NCBI RefSeq assembly: GCF_024055575.1
Contig: NZ_JAMXOE010000028.1
Coordinates: 1 to 64,000 of the forward strand
DNA length: 64,000 bases
Direction of reading: 5' to 3'
From: Mucilaginibacter flavidus
GTDB lineage: Bacteria; Bacteroidota; Bacteroidia; Sphingobacteriales; Sphingobacteriaceae
How positions within the stretch are numbered: position 1 is the first letter of the stretch; every line of letters begins with the position of its first letter. A program made the position numbers and the translations under genes. The notes beneath the pieces were generated by a model that made no database searches, was not told the DNA's origin, and saw only the letters and a list, made by a program, of their open reading frames with translations. Shown in pieces: positions 9,185 to 17,463 of the stretch.

Positions 9185-10738
9185 TTACTTAGGCCCGTAT
9201 ACCGCAATAGGTATCAGCATCTCCTCTAACGAAATACCCCCATGCTGGAATGTCTCGTTATAAAAGTTAACAAAGTGATTGTAATTGTTTGGGTAAACAA
9301 AGTAACTGTCTTCCTTGGCAAATACAAAACTGCTGCTTACATGTAGTTTGGGTAGCATTGCGTCGTGCGGGTTGCGCACATGGAATACTTCTTTTGGGTT
9401 AAAATTCAAATTTTTACCCTGTTTGTAACGCAGGTTAGTATTGGTATTCCTGTCGCCGACAATTTTACTGGGGTTACGTACCCTTATGGTGCCATGGTCG
9501 GTTGTGATAACTACCCGTACTTGTTTCGACGCCAAAAACTTCAGCAAATCAAATAGCGGCGAATGCTCAAACCACGACAGTGTTAATGAGCGGTAGGCGG
9601 CATCGTCGCTGGCCAGCTCGCGTATCATTTGCATATCGGTACGGGCGTGGCTCAGCATATCAACAAAGTTGTAAACCACCACATTCAGCTCGTTTTGCAT
9701 CAGGTTACTCACAGATTCGTTAAGTGCGCGGCCCTCGTCAATATTTAATATTTTATGATAGGAGTGTTTTACGTCCCTTCGCAGAACGCGTTTTATCTGG
9801 TCAGTTATAAAATCGCCTTCATACAGGTTTTTTCCACCTTCATCCTCGTCGTTCTGCCACATTTCTGGATAGCGTTTTTCCATATCCAAAGGCATCAAAC
9901 CCGAGAAGATAGAGTTACGTGCGTATTGGGTAGCTGTAGGTAAAATGCTGTAATAGGCATCTTCCTCTTCCAGTCTGAAGTATTCGGTTAAAATTGGGTT
10001 GATGATTTTAAACTGGTCGTACCGTAAATTATCAATCAGGATAAAAAACACCGGGCCTTTTCCATCCAGCAAAGGGAAAACCTTCTTTTTAAATAATTGC
10101 GATGAATTGGTTGGGGCATTTTCCGGCTCTTTAAGCCAGCGCACATAATTACGTTCAACAAACTTACAGAACTGTACGTTCGCCTCAGCTTTTTGCAGGG
10201 TCAGTATTTCATGCATACCGGCGTCCTCCAGTTTCTCGAGGCTAAGCTCCCAGAAAATTAATTTCTTATATACATCAATCCATTCCTGGTAGCTTAAGTT
10301 TTCGTTAAGCGTCATCCCAAGGTTGCGGAAATCCTGCTGATAGGCCATGGTGGTTTTTTCGGTAACCAGGCGCTTGTTTTCAGTAAGTTTTTTTATGGTT
10401 AGCAGTATTTGTTTCGGGTTTACCGGCTTAATAAGGTAATCGTCTATTTTTGAGCCTATGGCATCCTCCATCAAATACTCTTCCTCGTTTTTGGTAATCA
10501 AAACAATAGGTACATCGTTATTGATGTTTTTTATCTGCGACAGCGTTTCCAGCCCCGTTAACCCCGGCATATTTTCATCCAAAAAAACCAAATCGAAATG
10601 GTTATTTTTGAAAGCCTCAACAGCATCGTTGCCATTGGTTACCGTTGTAAGTTTGTAACCTTTTTCGGTTAAAAACAATACATGGGGTTTTAAAAGGTCA
10701 ATTTCGTCATCGGCCCATAATATGGTGGTATCCTGCAT
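9185..10738 (-). CDS. porX: PorX: response regulator with PglZ-type phosphatase output domain
   Basis: PorX is a Bacteroidota response regulator best known from the PorX/PorY system that controls type IX secretion genes. The receiver domain covers about residues 1-125, with acidic pocket DD near residue 10, phosphoacceptor D54 in FLDENMPG and K in LIKPVNP. A linker region follows (about 130-205), then an alkaline-phosphatase-superfamily PglZ domain (about 220-515) with metal-binding motifs LIDNLRYDQ, the TTDHGT motif and HGGISLEEML near the end. The gene lies upstream of tsaE and ald. No porY partner or T9SS structural gene is in the window. Confidence 0.92.
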   Translation of the reverse strand: MQDTTILWADDEIDLLKPHVLFLTEKGYKLTTVTNGNDAVEAFKNNHFDLVFLDENMPGLTGLETLSQIKNINNDVPIVLITKNEEEYLMEDAIGSKIDDYLIKPVNPKQILLTIKKLTENKRLVTEKTTMAYQQDFRNLGMTLNENLSYQEWIDVYKKLIFWELSLEKLEDAGMHEILTLQKAEANVQFCKFVERNYVRWLKEPENAPTNSSQLFKKKVFPLLDGKGPVFFILIDNLRYDQFKIINPILTEYFRLEEEDAYYSILPTATQYARNSIFSGLMPLDMEKRYPEMWQNDEDEGGKNLYEGDFITDQIKRVLRRDVKHSYHKILNIDEGRALNESVSNLMQNELNVVVYNFVDMLSHARTDMQMIRELASDDAAYRSLTLSWFEHSPLFDLLKFLASKQVRVVITTDHGTIRVRNPSKIVGDRNTNTNLRYKQGKNLNFNPKEVFHVRNPHDAMLPKLHVSSSFVFAKEDSYFVYPNNYNHFVNFYNETFQHGGISLEEMLIPIAVYGPK

Positions 10739-10809
10739 GGTATGTATATTTTGACCGGGATTAAAAGATTTTACTGATTTAATGGGATTAAGTCAGCTGA
10801 TCATTGCCC

Positions 10810-10858
10810 AATCGGTGTAATATTTCAATCGGTGAAATCCCCTTGTAATCGGTGAAAT
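10810..10858. repeat. Three AATCGGTGWAAT direct repeats in the porX/HD divergent region
   Basis: AATCGGTGTAAT at 10810, AATCGGTGAAAT at 10827 and again at 10847 lie in the 244-bp gap between the divergent porX and HD-protein genes. Spacing is 17 and 20 bp. They may be a transcription factor site or another dispersed-word repeat. The rest of the gap is A/T-rich with no visible gene. Confidence 0.5.
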
Positions 10859-10982
10859 CAGAGAAGTAATAACCGCAAAGCACGGCTTTTGTTATTAATT
10901 ATTAAAGGTATTAACATAAATTAACAAATAGACGACACTGCTATTACCTTTATTTAACATTTTTGCACAGCTTATATCCAAA

Positions 10983-12215
10983 TTGAATAAAAAGAAAATA
11001 ATCAACGACCCGGTTTACGGTTTTATCAGCATCCCAACGGAACTGATATTCGATCTTATTGAACACCCCTATTTTCAGCGGCTGCGCTATATTAAGCAGG
11101 TGGGGATGACGCATTTGGTTTATCCCGGCGCACTGCATACCCGCTTTCATCATGCCCTGGGCGCAATGCATTTAATGAGTATGGCTATTGAAACGTTGCG
11201 CAATAAGGGCCATGCAATCAGCGATGACGAAGAGGAAGCGGTTACTATAGCCATAGTATTGCATGATATAGGCCACGGCCCATTTTCGCACGCGCTGGAA
11301 GAAAGCATAGTTGAACAAATTTCGCACGAGGATATTTCAACTATGATAATGCAGAGGCTTAACCGGCAGTTCAACGGTCAGCTAAGCATGGCTATTGAAA
11401 TATTTGAGGATAAATACCCGCGACGCTTTTTGCATCAGCTGGTATCGAGCCAGCTGGATATGGACAGGATGGATTACCTTAACCGGGACAGTTTTTTTAC
11501 CGGCGTATCCGAAGGTGTCATCAGTTCCGACCGTATCATTAAGATGCTCAACGTTGTTGACGATGCGATTGTGGTGGAAGAAAAGGGCATTTATTCAATC
11601 GAAAAGTTCCTCATCGCCCGCCGGCTGATGTACTGGCAGGTTTACCTGCATAAAACGGTAATTGCCGCTGAGCAGTTGCTGGTAAAAATATTAAAACGCA
11701 GCCGAGAACTGGCCCTGCGGGGTGAAGAGGTTTTTACAACGCCCGCATTGAGCATGTTTTTAAAGAAACCGATAAGCCGCGAGGCATTTATGCGCGAAGA
11801 TCATTACCTGGAAACTTTTGCCAGTCTTGACGATACTGATATTATGGCAGCTGTAAAAATATGGGCTACGCACAAAGATTTTGTATTGTCGAAATTGTGT
11901 ACCGACCTTGTTCAGCGCGATTTATATAAGGTTGATATCACCAACGAACCGCCTGACGCGGCATTTGTACGCAGCTTGATACAAAAAGCTATTAAAAAAT
12001 ACAATATCAGCGAGCACGAAGCATCATACTTTGTTTTTACGGATTCCATCCGCAATAAAGCGTACCGCTCCGACGATGGAAATATCTGCATCCTGATGAA
12101 GGACGGCTCGATAAAAGATATTACCCAAGCCAGCGATAATTCCAACCTCGAAGCGCTGGCAAAAACGGTGAAGAAGTATATTGTTTGCTATAAAAAAGAA
12201 TTGGTGAACGGTTGA
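10983..12215 (+). CDS. HD-domain phosphohydrolase (dGTPase-like)
   Basis: This is a metal-dependent HD-superfamily phosphohydrolase related to dNTP triphosphohydrolases. Key residues are visible: H in ARFHHALGAMH (the first metal His), then VLHDIGHGPFSHALEE with the HD pair, and SSQLDMDRMDYLNRDSFFTG carrying the distal Asp. The length (410 aa) suits the family. The best start is TTG at 10983, since no in-frame ATG precedes the conserved INDPVYGFI region; a near-consensus -7 box (CATTTTTG) lies just upstream. It precedes lpxD on the same strand, an order seen in other Bacteroidota. The substrate is not predictable. Confidence 0.88.
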   Translation: MNKKKIINDPVYGFISIPTELIFDLIEHPYFQRLRYIKQVGMTHLVYPGALHTRFHHALGAMHLMSMAIETLRNKGHAISDDEEEAVTIAIVLHDIGHGPFSHALEESIVEQISHEDISTMIMQRLNRQFNGQLSMAIEIFEDKYPRRFLHQLVSSQLDMDRMDYLNRDSFFTGVSEGVISSDRIIKMLNVVDDAIVVEEKGIYSIEKFLIARRLMYWQVYLHKTVIAAEQLLVKILKRSRELALRGEEVFTTPALSMFLKKPISREAFMREDHYLETFASLDDTDIMAAVKIWATHKDFVLSKLCTDLVQRDLYKVDITNEPPDAAFVRSLIQKAIKKYNISEHEASYFVFTDSIRNKAYRSDDGNICILMKDGSIKDITQASDNSNLEALAKTVKKYIVCYKKELVNG

Positions 12216-12312
12216 TTAGGTTAGACTAAGTTGATTAGTTGTAGCTGAAAACCCATCACAATGAGGGTTTTCAGCCAAATTGAACACCCGCATAATCAAC
12301 CAAATCAACTAC
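12211..12312. repeat. Word-run palindrome (TTGATTAG type) with GCTGAAAACCC hairpin
   Basis: Starting inside the stop codon of the HD gene, TTGATTAGGTTAG-type words face ATAATCAACCAAATCAACTAC downstream. At the centre is an 11-bp perfect hairpin, GCTGAAAACCC (12244-12254) against GGGTTTTCAGC (12265-12275). The hairpin could terminate transcription of the HD gene before the lpxD promoter at 12336. Confidence 0.6.
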
Positions 12313-12343
12313 TTGCTTGCTTGAATATTAACACATAAATTTG
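12313..12343 (+). promoter_or_regulatory. Predicted promoter of lpxD
   Basis: TAAATTTG at 12336-12343 matches the Bacteroidota -7 consensus TAnnTTTG exactly, and CTTG around 12313 sits about 20 bp upstream where the -33 TTTG is expected. The box ends only four bases before the lpxD ATG, so the transcript is predicted to be leaderless. Confidence 0.6.
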
Positions 12344-12347
12344 CCGG

Positions 12348-13388
12348 ATGCAATTTACCGCACAGCAACTAGCTTTAATGCTTAATGGAACAGTTGAAGG
12401 TGATCCCTCGGTGCAGGTAAATCAACTGGGAAAAATAGAAGAGGCCCAGGCAGGCTCACTCTCATTTTTGGCTAATCCCAAATACGAGCAATACCTTTAT
12501 ACCACCGGAGCCTCAATTGTTATTGTAAATAACGACCAGGCGCTTGCCGAGCCAGTTAATACTACACTTATCCGTGTGGAGAACGCTTACATGGCTATAT
12601 CCATGCTGCTTGATGTGTATAACAAGCTGAAGCTCGATAAATCAGGCATTGAACAACCCAGCTTTATCCACCCATCGGCAAAGCTCGGCGAGAATGTTTA
12701 TGTAGGGGCATTTGCCTATATAGGGCCAAACGTAACTATAGGTAACAATTGCAAAATATACCCGCAAACTTATATTGCAGATGATGTGGTACTGGCAGAT
12801 AATGTTACCTTGTTTGCAGGTGTAAAAGTTTATTTTGATTGCAAAATAGGGAACAATGTCATCATCCATTCAGGTACCATTATCGGCGCCGATGGTTTTG
12901 GCTTTGCGCCGGTTGGCGACGGCACCTACAGCAAAATACCGCAGATAGGGAATGTAGTTATCGAAGATGATGTTGAAATAGGCTCAAACACCACTATCGA
13001 CAGGGCAACAATGGGCTCCACCATTATCCGCAAAGGGGTAAAGCTCGATAACCTGATACAGGTGGCCCACAATGTGGAAATCATGAGCAACACGGTAGTG
13101 GCAGCACAAACCGGTATTTCAGGCAGTACCAAGGTTGGCGAAAATTGCATTATCGGCGGGCAGGTTGGCATTGTTGGTCATATCAGCATTGCAAAAGGCA
13201 CGCAAGTACAGGCGCAATCGGGCATAAGCCGCACGCTGGCCGAAGAAAATAAAAAATGGATGGGCTCACCGGCGCAGCCATACTCCAATCACATGCGATC
13301 GCAAATTGTAATAAATCGCCTGCCTGAGTTGGAAAAGAAAGTTAACGAGCTTGAAAAAATAATTGCAGAACTTAGGAAAAGTCACTAG
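12348..13388 (+). CDS. lpxD: UDP-3-O-acylglucosamine N-acyltransferase LpxD
   Basis: LpxD catalyses the third step of lipid A synthesis, adding the 3-hydroxyacyl chain to the glucosamine 2-amino group from acyl-ACP. The N-terminal uridine-binding domain (about 1-100) contains SLSFLANPKYE. A left-handed beta-helix of hexapeptide repeats follows (about 105-315), with the catalytic-His region LIQVAHNVEI and HSGTIIGADGFGFAP. The C-terminal helix (about 325-345) ends the protein as usual. It heads lpxD, lpxC-fabZ, lpxA, ABC ATPase on the plus strand. Confidence 0.96.
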   Translation: MQFTAQQLALMLNGTVEGDPSVQVNQLGKIEEAQAGSLSFLANPKYEQYLYTTGASIVIVNNDQALAEPVNTTLIRVENAYMAISMLLDVYNKLKLDKSGIEQPSFIHPSAKLGENVYVGAFAYIGPNVTIGNNCKIYPQTYIADDVVLADNVTLFAGVKVYFDCKIGNNVIIHSGTIIGADGFGFAPVGDGTYSKIPQIGNVVIEDDVEIGSNTTIDRATMGSTIIRKGVKLDNLIQVAHNVEIMSNTVVAAQTGISGSTKVGENCIIGGQVGIVGHISIAKGTQVQAQSGISRTLAEENKKWMGSPAQPYSNHMRSQIVINRLPELEKKVNELEKIIAELRKSH

Positions 13389-13467
13389 GTCATTGAATCA
13401 TTGTTCATTGGCTGTTTAATAGTAATATGCCAGGGCTAATGACCGAATGACTTAATGACCGAATGAC
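13381..13467. repeat. Word-run palindrome (GTCATT/AATGAC type)
   Basis: Left arm GTCACTAGGTCATTGAATC and onwards (13381-13410) faces a right arm made of two tandem copies of TAATGACCGAATGAC (13437 and 13453, 16-bp period). The left arm begins inside the last codons of lpxD, and the right arm ends 10 bp before the lpxC-fabZ start. It is the same architecture as at 5550, 12211 and 15675 with a different word. Confidence 0.6.
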
Positions 13468-13476
13468 AACTATAAG

Positions 13477-14889
13477 ATGAACGTAAAACAAAAAACTATT
13501 AAAGCACCGGTTTCGGTTTCGGGTACCGGTTTACATACCGGGCAAAGTGTTACGCTTACTTTTAACCCGGCGCCAGAAAATCACGGCTATAAGTTCAGAC
13601 GGGTTGATTTGGAAGGGTCGCCGATAATTGATGCCGATTGTGACAACGTTACCGATACTTCGCGCGGTACTACCATTACGCAAAATGGCGCGAGTGTAAG
13701 CACTATAGAACACGTGCTGGCCGCGTTGGTTGGACTTGAAGTGGATAACGTACTGATAGATATGGATGCCCAGGAAACCCCAATAATGGACGGCAGCTCG
13801 ATTCAGTTTGTTGATGCTATCAAAGATATGGGGCTTGTTGAGCAGGAAGCCGACCGCGAATATTACCACATTCCCTATAACATACATTACTCAGAACCCG
13901 ACCGTAAGGTTGAAATGGTAGCTATGCCTTTGGATGATGACTACCGCTTTACCTGCATGGTCGACTATAACTCGCAGGTATTAGGCAGCCAGCACGCCAG
14001 TATTTCAACTATTGCCGAATTTAACAAAGAAATAGCATCGTGCCGCACCTTCTGCTTTTTGCACGAGCTGGAAATGCTGTTACAACATAACCTTATAAAA
14101 GGTGGCGATCTTAATAACGCCATAGTAGTGGTTGACAAGGAAGTTGATGAAGAAGAACTGGCACACCTGGCAAGGGTATTTAACCGTAAAGATATTAAGG
14201 TTGCCCCGCAGGGTATATTGAATAATATAGAGCTTCGTCACCAAAACGAGCCCGCAAGACACAAACTGCTAGATATGATTGGCGATTTGGCGCTGGTTGG
14301 GGTTCCGTTGCGCGGGCATATTATGGCCGCAAGGCCGGGACATGCCGCTAACGTGGCATTTGCTAAAAAGATTAAGTCGTTAATTAAAAAGGAACGTAGC
14401 CGCAAGCATATAAAAATTTACGACCCGAATGCTAAACCGGTGTATGATACCGTTGATATCATGAAAATATTGCCGCACCGGCAGCCGATGTTGATGATAG
14501 ACAAGATACTTGATTTAACAAAGAGCCACGTGGTAGGGTTGAAGAATGTAACCATGAACGAGGATATATTCCGCGGGCATTTTCCTGGTACGCCGCTGTT
14601 CCCCGGGGTGTTACAGATTGAGGCGATGGCACAAACCGGTGGTATATTGGTACTGAATACAGTGCCCGACCCGGAAAATTATATTACCTTGTTCCTTAAA
14701 ATAGAAAATGCACGCTTTAAATCGCCGGTAGTACCTGGTGATACGATTATATTCCACTGCAATTTAATAGCACCGATAAGGCGCGGAATTGCACAAATGA
14801 AGGGGATAGGCATGGTTGGTGAACGTGTGGTTGTTGAGGCCGAATTAATGGCGCAAATAGTTAAAAAAACAAAAACTGAAGAAGCATGA
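13477..14889 (+). CDS. lpxC-fabZ: Bifunctional LpxC deacetylase / FabZ dehydratase fusion
   Basis: This is a natural fusion typical of Bacteroidota. The first part (about residues 1-310) is LpxC, the zinc deacetylase committing UDP-acyl-GlcNAc to lipid A: STIEHVLAALVGLEVDN carries the first zinc His, HKLLDMIGDLALVG the second His/Asp pair and GHIMAARPGHAAN the catalytic His. The second part (about 325-465) is FabZ, the (3R)-hydroxyacyl-ACP dehydratase: ILPHRQPMLMID with the catalytic His, then GHFPGTPLFPGVLQIEAMAQ with the catalytic Glu. The fusion couples lipid A commitment to the competing use of 3-hydroxyacyl-ACP. The stop overlaps the lpxA start by 4 bp. Confidence 0.97.
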   Translation: MNVKQKTIKAPVSVSGTGLHTGQSVTLTFNPAPENHGYKFRRVDLEGSPIIDADCDNVTDTSRGTTITQNGASVSTIEHVLAALVGLEVDNVLIDMDAQETPIMDGSSIQFVDAIKDMGLVEQEADREYYHIPYNIHYSEPDRKVEMVAMPLDDDYRFTCMVDYNSQVLGSQHASISTIAEFNKEIASCRTFCFLHELEMLLQHNLIKGGDLNNAIVVVDKEVDEEELAHLARVFNRKDIKVAPQGILNNIELRHQNEPARHKLLDMIGDLALVGVPLRGHIMAARPGHAANVAFAKKIKSLIKKERSRKHIKIYDPNAKPVYDTVDIMKILPHRQPMLMIDKILDLTKSHVVGLKNVTMNEDIFRGHFPGTPLFPGVLQIEAMAQTGGILVLNTVPDPENYITLFLKIENARFKSPVVPGDTIIFHCNLIAPIRRGIAQMKGIGMVGERVVVEAELMAQIVKKTKTEEA

Positions 14890-15671
14890 TTCAGCCTTTA
14901 GCATACATACATCCACAGGCTAAAATAGCCGATAATGTGGTAATTGAGCCATTTGTTACCATACACAAGGATGTTGAAATTGGCGAAGGCACGTGGGTGG
15001 GCTCAAACAGCACCATTATGGATGGCGCCAGGATAGGAAAAAACTGCCGTATTTTTCCGGGAGCCGTTATATCAGCCCCGCCGCAGGATTTAAAATATAA
15101 AGGTGAACAAAGTACCGTTTCGGTAGGCGATAATACGGTTATCCGCGAATGCGTAACCCTTAACCGTGGAACGGCGCTCGACAAAAACACTACTACTATC
15201 GGCAGCAACTGCCTGTTAATGGCCTACGTACACGTAGCGCACGACTGCGTAATTGGCGATAATGTTATTATTGCAAACTCGGTACAGCTGGCAGGTCATA
15301 TTAACGTATACGACTATGCCTTCATCGGCGGTACATCTGCCGTACACCAGTTTGTTGAGATTGGCGCACACAGCATGATATCCGGCGGTTCACTGGTTCG
15401 TAAGGACGTTCCGCCTTTCACCAAGGCAGGTCGCGAACCATTGTCGTACATCGGCATCAACTCGGTAGGCCTGCGCCGCCGTGGTTTTTCGGCAGCTACA
15501 ATTAACGAGATCCAGGAAATTTACCGGATCATTTTCCTTAAAAAGTATAACATGACCAAAGCCCTTGATATCATCGAGGCCGAATTTAACCCAACTATTG
15601 AGCGCGACGAGATCATTAACTTTGTGCAAAACTCACAACGGGGCATCATGAAGGGGTTTGGGAATTCTTAA
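14886..15671 (+). CDS. lpxA: UDP-N-acetylglucosamine O-acyltransferase LpxA
   Basis: LpxA transfers 3-hydroxyacyl from ACP to UDP-GlcNAc, the first lipid A step. Hexapeptide repeats of the left-handed beta-helix run from about residue 5 to 185 (IHPQAKIADNVVIEPFVTI onwards). The catalytic His lies in AYVHVAHDCVIGD, with downstream GGTSAVHQFVEIG and a helical C-terminal domain. Its 261 aa is standard. The ATG overlaps the lpxC-fabZ stop (ATGA), so the two are translationally coupled. Confidence 0.97.
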   Translation: MIQPLAYIHPQAKIADNVVIEPFVTIHKDVEIGEGTWVGSNSTIMDGARIGKNCRIFPGAVISAPPQDLKYKGEQSTVSVGDNTVIRECVTLNRGTALDKNTTTIGSNCLLMAYVHVAHDCVIGDNVIIANSVQLAGHINVYDYAFIGGTSAVHQFVEIGAHSMISGGSLVRKDVPPFTKAGREPLSYIGINSVGLRRRGFSAATINEIQEIYRIIFLKKYNMTKALDIIEAEFNPTIERDEIINFVQNSQRGIMKGFGNS

Positions 15672-15674
15672 GAA

Positions 15675-15789
15675 GTTCATAGTTGACGGTTCATAGTTCA
15701 TGGTGGCTTCGCTCATCTTTAACTTACCGTCAATAAGCTATCAGCCAAATCGCTTCCGGCTATGAACCATGAACTATGAACTATGAACT
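15675..15789. repeat. Word-run palindrome (GTTCATA type) that supplies a start codon
   Basis: GTTCATAGTTGACGGTTCAT and following words (15675-15703) face CCATGAACTATGAACTATGA words (about 15759-15789). The last repeat unit, CTATGAACTC, contains the ATG used as the start of the ABC ATPase gene at 15783. It is the same word family as at 5550-5605. Confidence 0.7.
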
Positions 15790-16424
15790 CAATCTCCATC
15801 TCCCTCCAAAACATTGGCCGCCGCTTTAACCGCGACTGGATTTTCCGGGGGGTTGACTATACGTTTACCGGCACTAATTCGTATGCTATTCTGGGGCCCA
15901 ACGGCTCGGGTAAGTCGACTTTGCTGCAGGTTTTAAATGGCAGTTTAGCGCCGTCTGTCGGGCAACTTAACTACACATTTAACGATGCTGAAGTTGAGGC
16001 AGGTGAGATTTACCAACACTTAAGCCTCGCTGCGCCATATCTTGAACTGATCGAGGAATTTACCCTTACCGAGGTAATTGATTTCCACTTTAAATTTAAA
16101 GGCTATAAAGCAGGAATTGACAAAAATGGGGTGATTGAGTTGCTGGGTATGCAAAGCAGCAAAAACAAAATGATACGCTACTTTTCTTCCGGCATGAAGC
16201 AGCGGCTTAAACTGGCGCTCGCATTTTGTTCGAATACCCCCATGCTGATGCTTGATGAGCCAACTTCGAACCTCGATACCCAGGGTGTTGACTGGTATTT
16301 AAGCCTGGTGCAAAAATTCGCTGCCGACCGTTTAACTATCGTCTGCTCAAACCAAGTGCACGAATATGGTTTTTGTAAAGAGCAATTGAATATATCGGAT
16401 TACAAGAAAGAGGGTAAAGGCTAA
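15783..16424 (+). CDS. ABC transporter ATP-binding protein
   Basis: This is a single nucleotide-binding domain. Walker A GPNGSGKSTLL is near residue 38, the signature YFSSGMKQRLKLAL near 137 and Walker B MLMLDEPTSNLD near 155. A Q-loop-like segment lies between them. It lacks a membrane domain, and no permease lies beside it, so its partner is unknown. It follows lpxA after a 111-bp palindromic repeat and is found at this place in other Bacteroidota, which suggests an envelope-related role (inference). The predicted ATG is the last ATG of the upstream repeat; other ATGs in the repeat (15771) are also in reach but out of a clear context. Confidence 0.9.
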   Translation: MNSISISLQNIGRRFNRDWIFRGVDYTFTGTNSYAILGPNGSGKSTLLQVLNGSLAPSVGQLNYTFNDAEVEAGEIYQHLSLAAPYLELIEEFTLTEVIDFHFKFKGYKAGIDKNGVIELLGMQSSKNKMIRYFSSGMKQRLKLALAFCSNTPMLMLDEPTSNLDTQGVDWYLSLVQKFAADRLTIVCSNQVHEYGFCKEQLNISDYKKEGKG

Positions 16425-16447
16425 AGGTAAAAGACGTCAAACCAAAC

Positions 16448-16490
16448 AAAAAAGACTTGCAAAACTTTTAAATTTTGCAAGTCTTTTTTA
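16448..16490. terminator. Bidirectional rho-independent terminator
   Basis: A near-perfect hairpin (AAAAAGACTTGCAAAA facing TTTTGCAAGTCTTTTTT) sits between the convergent ABC ATPase and desaturase genes. It has A-runs on one side and T-runs on the other, so it can stop transcription from both directions. Confidence 0.9.
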
Positions 16491-16519
16491 TATCCGGTAA
16501 AACCTATTACCTCAAAAAG

Positions 16520-17302
16520 CTATAGATATGTTTCTCTCAATCTTATCAGCCGTATCCAGTGCATAAATTTCATTACCGGGTAAACGGGGTCGAACTCAAA
16601 CCACCTGGCGGCAAAGTTGGCATTGTTGGGGCGCTTGTGGTGGTTGTTCTGGAACAATTCGCCAAGCATAAAGAAATCAAGTGGCGTTGAATTTTTTGAT
16701 TTGTCGCCGTTGTCAAAATTAGCGTAACCATATTTGTGGCCGCACCAGTTAACAATAGCGCCATGAATAGGCCCCATCATAAAATGGATTGGCAATAGTA
16801 AAAACATCCACCAATGAGTAGCGAAAAAAATATAAAATGTCACATATAACAAGCCGAATACAATGCGGGATAAAATAGTTGAACCCCAGTAATCCAGCAA
16901 TTTCCACTCAGGATAGTTACCTTTAAATTGTGCTTCCGGTTCTTTTAAACGTTTTTCGTAAAGCTTATAACTCTGTGCGGTGCGCCACATCATCTGGAAA
17001 ACGTCGCGGAAAAAATATGGCGAATGCGGATCTTTTTCAGTGTCGCTGAATGCATGATGTTCGCGGTGCATAATCGCATAAGCACGTGGGTTTAAAAACG
17101 ACGATCCCTGGCAAATGAAGGTTAACAGGTGAAAAATACGTTCGTTAATTTTATGAGTGCTAAACATTTTATGAGATGCATAACGGTGCAGGAAAAATGT
17201 TTGAAAAAATAATGAGAGGAACCAATGGGCCAGGAAAAATATTAGAATAACCACAAGTATATAATATAATTGGTAATAAATTGTTTTTGTAACCAGCTGC
17301 AA
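16520..17302 (-). CDS. Fatty acid (acyl-CoA type) desaturase
   Basis: This is a membrane di-iron desaturase that introduces a cis double bond into acyl chains. Three histidine clusters are visible: HRYASH (about 39), HREHHAFSD (about 74) and NNHHKRPN (about 220), the SCD/OLE1 pattern. Hydrophobic segments lie at about 10-35, 140-165 and 165-185. The annotated start is TTG at 17302, but a perfect -7 box (TATCTTTG, 17300-17307 on this strand) overlaps it, so translation probably begins a little downstream, for example at the GTG near residue 17. It stands alone. Confidence 0.88.
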   Translation of the reverse strand: MQLVTKTIYYQLYYILVVILIFFLAHWFLSLFFQTFFLHRYASHKMFSTHKINERIFHLLTFICQGSSFLNPRAYAIMHREHHAFSDTEKDPHSPYFFRDVFQMMWRTAQSYKLYEKRLKEPEAQFKGNYPEWKLLDYWGSTILSRIVFGLLYVTFYIFFATHWWMFLLLPIHFMMGPIHGAIVNWCGHKYGYANFDNGDKSKNSTPLDFFMLGELFQNNHHKRPNNANFAARWFEFDPVYPVMKFMHWIRLIRLRETYL

Positions 17303-17307
17303 AGATA
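17300..17307 (-). promoter_or_regulatory. Predicted -7 box of the desaturase gene
   Basis: Read on the minus strand this is TATCTTTG, an exact TAnnTTTG match. Its position over the first codon of the longest frame argues that the true start codon is inside that frame. Confidence 0.45.
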
Positions 17308-17463
17308 CGATTAATATAATTTGACATACATTATATTAGCGTGACCTTCGTCATTAATTACGTAGTAATTGCCCGGATGGATTTCGACCAGGCGCGGAGG
17401 TCGCTGATCTGCAGTTTTTTGAAAGCGTAAAGTTGAGTAAACAGAATCGTTTTTCTACAGGTC

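Noticed and set aside
13437..13467. Tandem repeats as a possible CRISPR remnant
   Set aside because: Only two 15-bp units at a 16-bp period with no spacers, cas genes or leader; no CRISPR array was seen anywhere in the window.
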